Below are positions 62,407-64,000 of a stretch of DNA of 64,000 nt, piece by piece. The stretch lies in NCBI GenBank assembly GCA_046328505.1, contig JAXLWL010000007.1:208748-272747 (forward strand), read 5' to 3'. The position numbers and the translations under genes are program-made. Every line of letters begins with the position of its first letter. Position 1 is the first letter of the stretch. The DNA comes from JBDHWG01 sp046328505. GTDB lineage: Bacteria > Chloroflexota > Anaerolineae > Epilineales > JAHCIE01. Under the pieces are notes generated by a model. It was not told the DNA's origin. It worked only from the letters and a program-made list of their open reading frames with translations, and ran no database searches.

Positions 62407-63816
62407 CTAGAGGATCACCGGCAGGAGGACACCGAGGGCCAGCAGGAACAGCCACACCGCCGGCGCCGGTGTGCCGGTGGGCGTGAAGCGCCGCGCTTCG
62501 CGGGCGGCGAGCCGTGGGTCGAGGCGCAGCCACGCTTCGTGGCGGAGCTGCAACCACATGAACACCGCTGCTGTCACGCCACCATAGAGCAGATGTCCGA
62601 TAAGCGACGGCAGGAGCAAATCGGCCGCTTGCATGGTCCAGGTAAACGAGCCGCCGAGGAGAATCGGCATGAGCGTCAGCGGCCCAATGAACCACCACAT
62701 CAGCCCGTACACCAGACCCCAGGCAATTCCGGCGCCCGCCGTCGGCGCTTCATAGTGGAAGAGAACGCCGAAGGTCCCGCCGATTAGGGCGCTGATGGCG
62801 AGGTGGACGACGAAGCCAAGCGCCGGAGAGGAGCCGTGCGCCAGGGCCGCCACGCGCGGGAGAAAACCTATCTGCACCATGACCAGGCTAAACACGAGGC
62901 CGCCGGTCAGGGCGGCGAGAGCGCCCCAGCCCAAGGTTTGGAGCGTGCGCGTCCCCGGGCCTTCAGCCTCGCGGTTGAGGGGATCTGTGTCGTGGAAGAA
63001 GGCCACCCAGAGCCTATCAATCAGGGCATAGATGAGGCCGACTAGCAGGCCGTAAATGATGTGGCCCACGAGCGAGCCGAACAGGTCACTGGCGTGGGCG
63101 TACGACCAATCCGGCCAGTGCAGAGTCAGCAGCGGGAGCAGTGTCAGCGGCCCCAGGAACCACCAGAAGATGCCGTACGCCATGCCCCACCCGAGACTCG
63201 ACCCGGCGTGGCGCACATCGCGTTGGAAGAGAATGCCGAAGCTTGCGCCAATGATGATGGCAATGACAAAGTGCAAACCGACGCCGAGCGAGCGGTCGTT
63301 CGAGTTGAAGATGCCGGCGATGAGGGGGTAGAAGTTGACCTGCTCCATCCACTTGCCGAACGCCCAGCCGCCGATGACGCCTGCCACGCCGCCGACGATG
63401 ATGGCGCGCGGCCAGCTAAAGGCAACGCGGTCCACTGCCGGTTGAAACGTGTCCCAGGTTCCCAGGGCAATCCCCAGGGGTAAACCGAGGCACAACAGAT
63501 AGGCGACAAGCTCCGGGAAGTGGGCGCGGGCGGTGTCGAGCATCCCCATCTGCGGCATGCCACTGAGTAGCGGGAACAGGCCCGCCGGCCCGATGAGCCA
63601 CATCAACAGTGCGAAGCCAAGCCCCCACAGCAAGCCCGCGCCCGGGCTGCTGGCGCGGGGTCGGGCGAGCAGAGCGAACACCAGCCCATACACCGCGCCA
63701 AGCACGACGCCTGTCAGAATCGACGCCAGGCCCAGGCCCATCATGAGGGCGCCACCTAGCGCGCCGACGATCACACTGACCACGATGCCGCTTCTACCGG
63801 TCGTAAACATTGCCAA
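62407..63816 (-). CDS. Polytopic membrane protein with triplicated unit
   Basis: 469 residues with about 12 helices. Three related units are visible: GLLWGLGFALLMWLIGPAGL (near 60), SLGWGMAYGIFWWFLGPLTL (near 210) and GIAWGLVYGLMWWFIGPLTL (near 370); each is preceded by a G-(A/G)-x-x-G-x-L-F type helix, and units 2-3 are followed by L(V/I)GH(I/L)(I/L)YG. No recognised family. The duplication predicts three similar bundles, perhaps a channel or sensor. Divergent partners are absent; it lies between the glucosidase operon and an NADH dehydrogenase, both with separate regulation. Confidence 0.75.
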   Translation of the reverse strand: MAMFTTGRSGIVVSVIVGALGGALMMGLGLASILTGVVLGAVYGLVFALLARPRASSPGAGLLWGLGFALLMWLIGPAGLFPLLSGMPQMGMLDTARAHFPELVAYLLCLGLPLGIALGTWDTFQPAVDRVAFSWPRAIIVGGVAGVIGGWAFGKWMEQVNFYPLIAGIFNSNDRSLGVGLHFVIAIIIGASFGILFQRDVRHAGSSLGWGMAYGIFWWFLGPLTLLPLLTLHWPDWSYAHASDLFGSLVGHIIYGLLVGLIYALIDRLWVAFFHDTDPLNREAEGPGTRTLQTLGWGALAALTGGLVFSLVMVQIGFLPRVAALAHGSSPALGFVVHLAISALIGGTFGVLFHYEAPTAGAGIAWGLVYGLMWWFIGPLTLMPILLGGSFTWTMQAADLLLPSLIGHLLYGGVTAAVFMWLQLRHEAWLRLDPRLAAREARRFTPTGTPAPAVWLFLLALGVLLPVIL

Positions 63817-63843
63817 ATCCTCCCTGACACTGAGCCCAGGCGG

Positions 63844-64000
63844 TCATGCCGAGTGCAACGAGGCATTGGGGTTGCTGTTGCCCACCACCGTGTCCGTTGC
63901 TGCACTCATCTCTCGCCCGGGGACCCGGTTCCCGAAATCGATCGTCTGCACGATGTCGCGGGGGAAGAACAGCTCGATAATCCAGTCCGACAGAACCCGC
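63844..64000 (-). CDS. Type II NADH dehydrogenase, 3' end (runs off the window)
   Basis: Last 51 codons of a gene entering from the right edge. RVLSDWIIELFFPRDIVQTI is the conserved C-terminal amphipathic helix of NDH-2/NAD(P)/FAD-dependent oxidoreductases that anchors the enzyme to the membrane. The TGA is at 63846-63844. Only the tail is visible, so catalytic parts cannot be checked. It lies 27 bp upstream of the triplicated membrane protein gene on the same strand. Confidence 0.72.
   Translation of the reverse strand, partial: RVLSDWIIELFFPRDIVQTIDFGNRVPGREMSAATDTVVGNSNPNASLHSA

Overview
GC-rich bacterial chromosome segment. The mix of genes suggests Chloroflexota: an SQD2-like glycolipid glycosyltransferase, Ala/Pro-rich lipoprotein linkers, an HdeD/DUF1269 pair, NadA/NadC without NadB, an MGH1-like glucosidase and GAF-type sensor kinases. 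This is inference from gene content; there is no rRNA or other marker in the window to prove it. No tRNA, rRNA or CRISPR array was seen.

Layout. 0-7.4 kb: minus-strand aromatic-catabolism operon (NmrA-VOC fusion, FAD aromatic hydroxylase, extradiol-type VOC dioxygenase, FAH-family hydrolase, acyl-CoA ligase, GntR/FCD regulator) behind a promoter carrying two TGTATACA palindromes. 7.5-10.4 kb: acyltransferase-DoxX-SDR genes divergent from a TetR regulator, with two face-to-face promoters sharing one inverted repeat. 10.4-16.4 kb: GAF histidine kinase, NarL-type regulator, receiver-only regulator and an MgtA-type P-type ATPase. 16.7-19.4 kb: HdeD, DUF1269/coiled-coil protein, rhomboid protease and a decayed duplicate of the coiled-coil gene tail. 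19.4-25.0 kb: tight operon of a solute-binding protein, a solute-binding/VWA lipoprotein, a membrane coiled-coil protein, nadC and nadA. 25.1-27.0 kb: remains of a 2-aminoethylphosphonate locus (intact FAD oxidoreductase, truncated ABC ATPase, broken phnX). 27.1-31.2 kb: small DUF3562-like protein, then GT2-GT4-GDPD-hydrolase operon behind an 11-bp-periodic TTAA array that looks like a Pho-box array. 31.2-32.7 kb: complete IS701-family element.

33-45.5 kb: minus-strand sialic-acid type region with two sialidase-family proteins, a Gfo/Idh/MocA dehydrogenase, an LLM flavin oxidoreductase, an FCD regulator under a near-consensus promoter with a perfect palindrome, a CUT1-like ABC importer, N-acetylneuraminate lyase and a RraA-family protein. 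46.0-50.3 kb: an ISL3 element whose transposase is split by a 2.5-kb serine-recombinase element; removing the insert would restore the transposase frame. The ISL3 end truncates a jacalin-type lectin gene. 50.7-54.1 kb: unknown 593-residue protein, a membrane-protein remnant, DoxX and an orphan zinc anti-sigma protein. 54.4-64 kb: CPA2 antiporter, SDR with a His-rich insert, cyclase-GMC oxidoreductase-GH63 glucosidase operon, an internally triplicated membrane protein, and the 3' end of a type II NADH dehydrogenase running off the window.

Overall the segment is an accessory-rich catabolic region (aromatics, phosphonate, sialosides) mixed with stress and membrane-lipid functions and shaped by at least three mobile elements.
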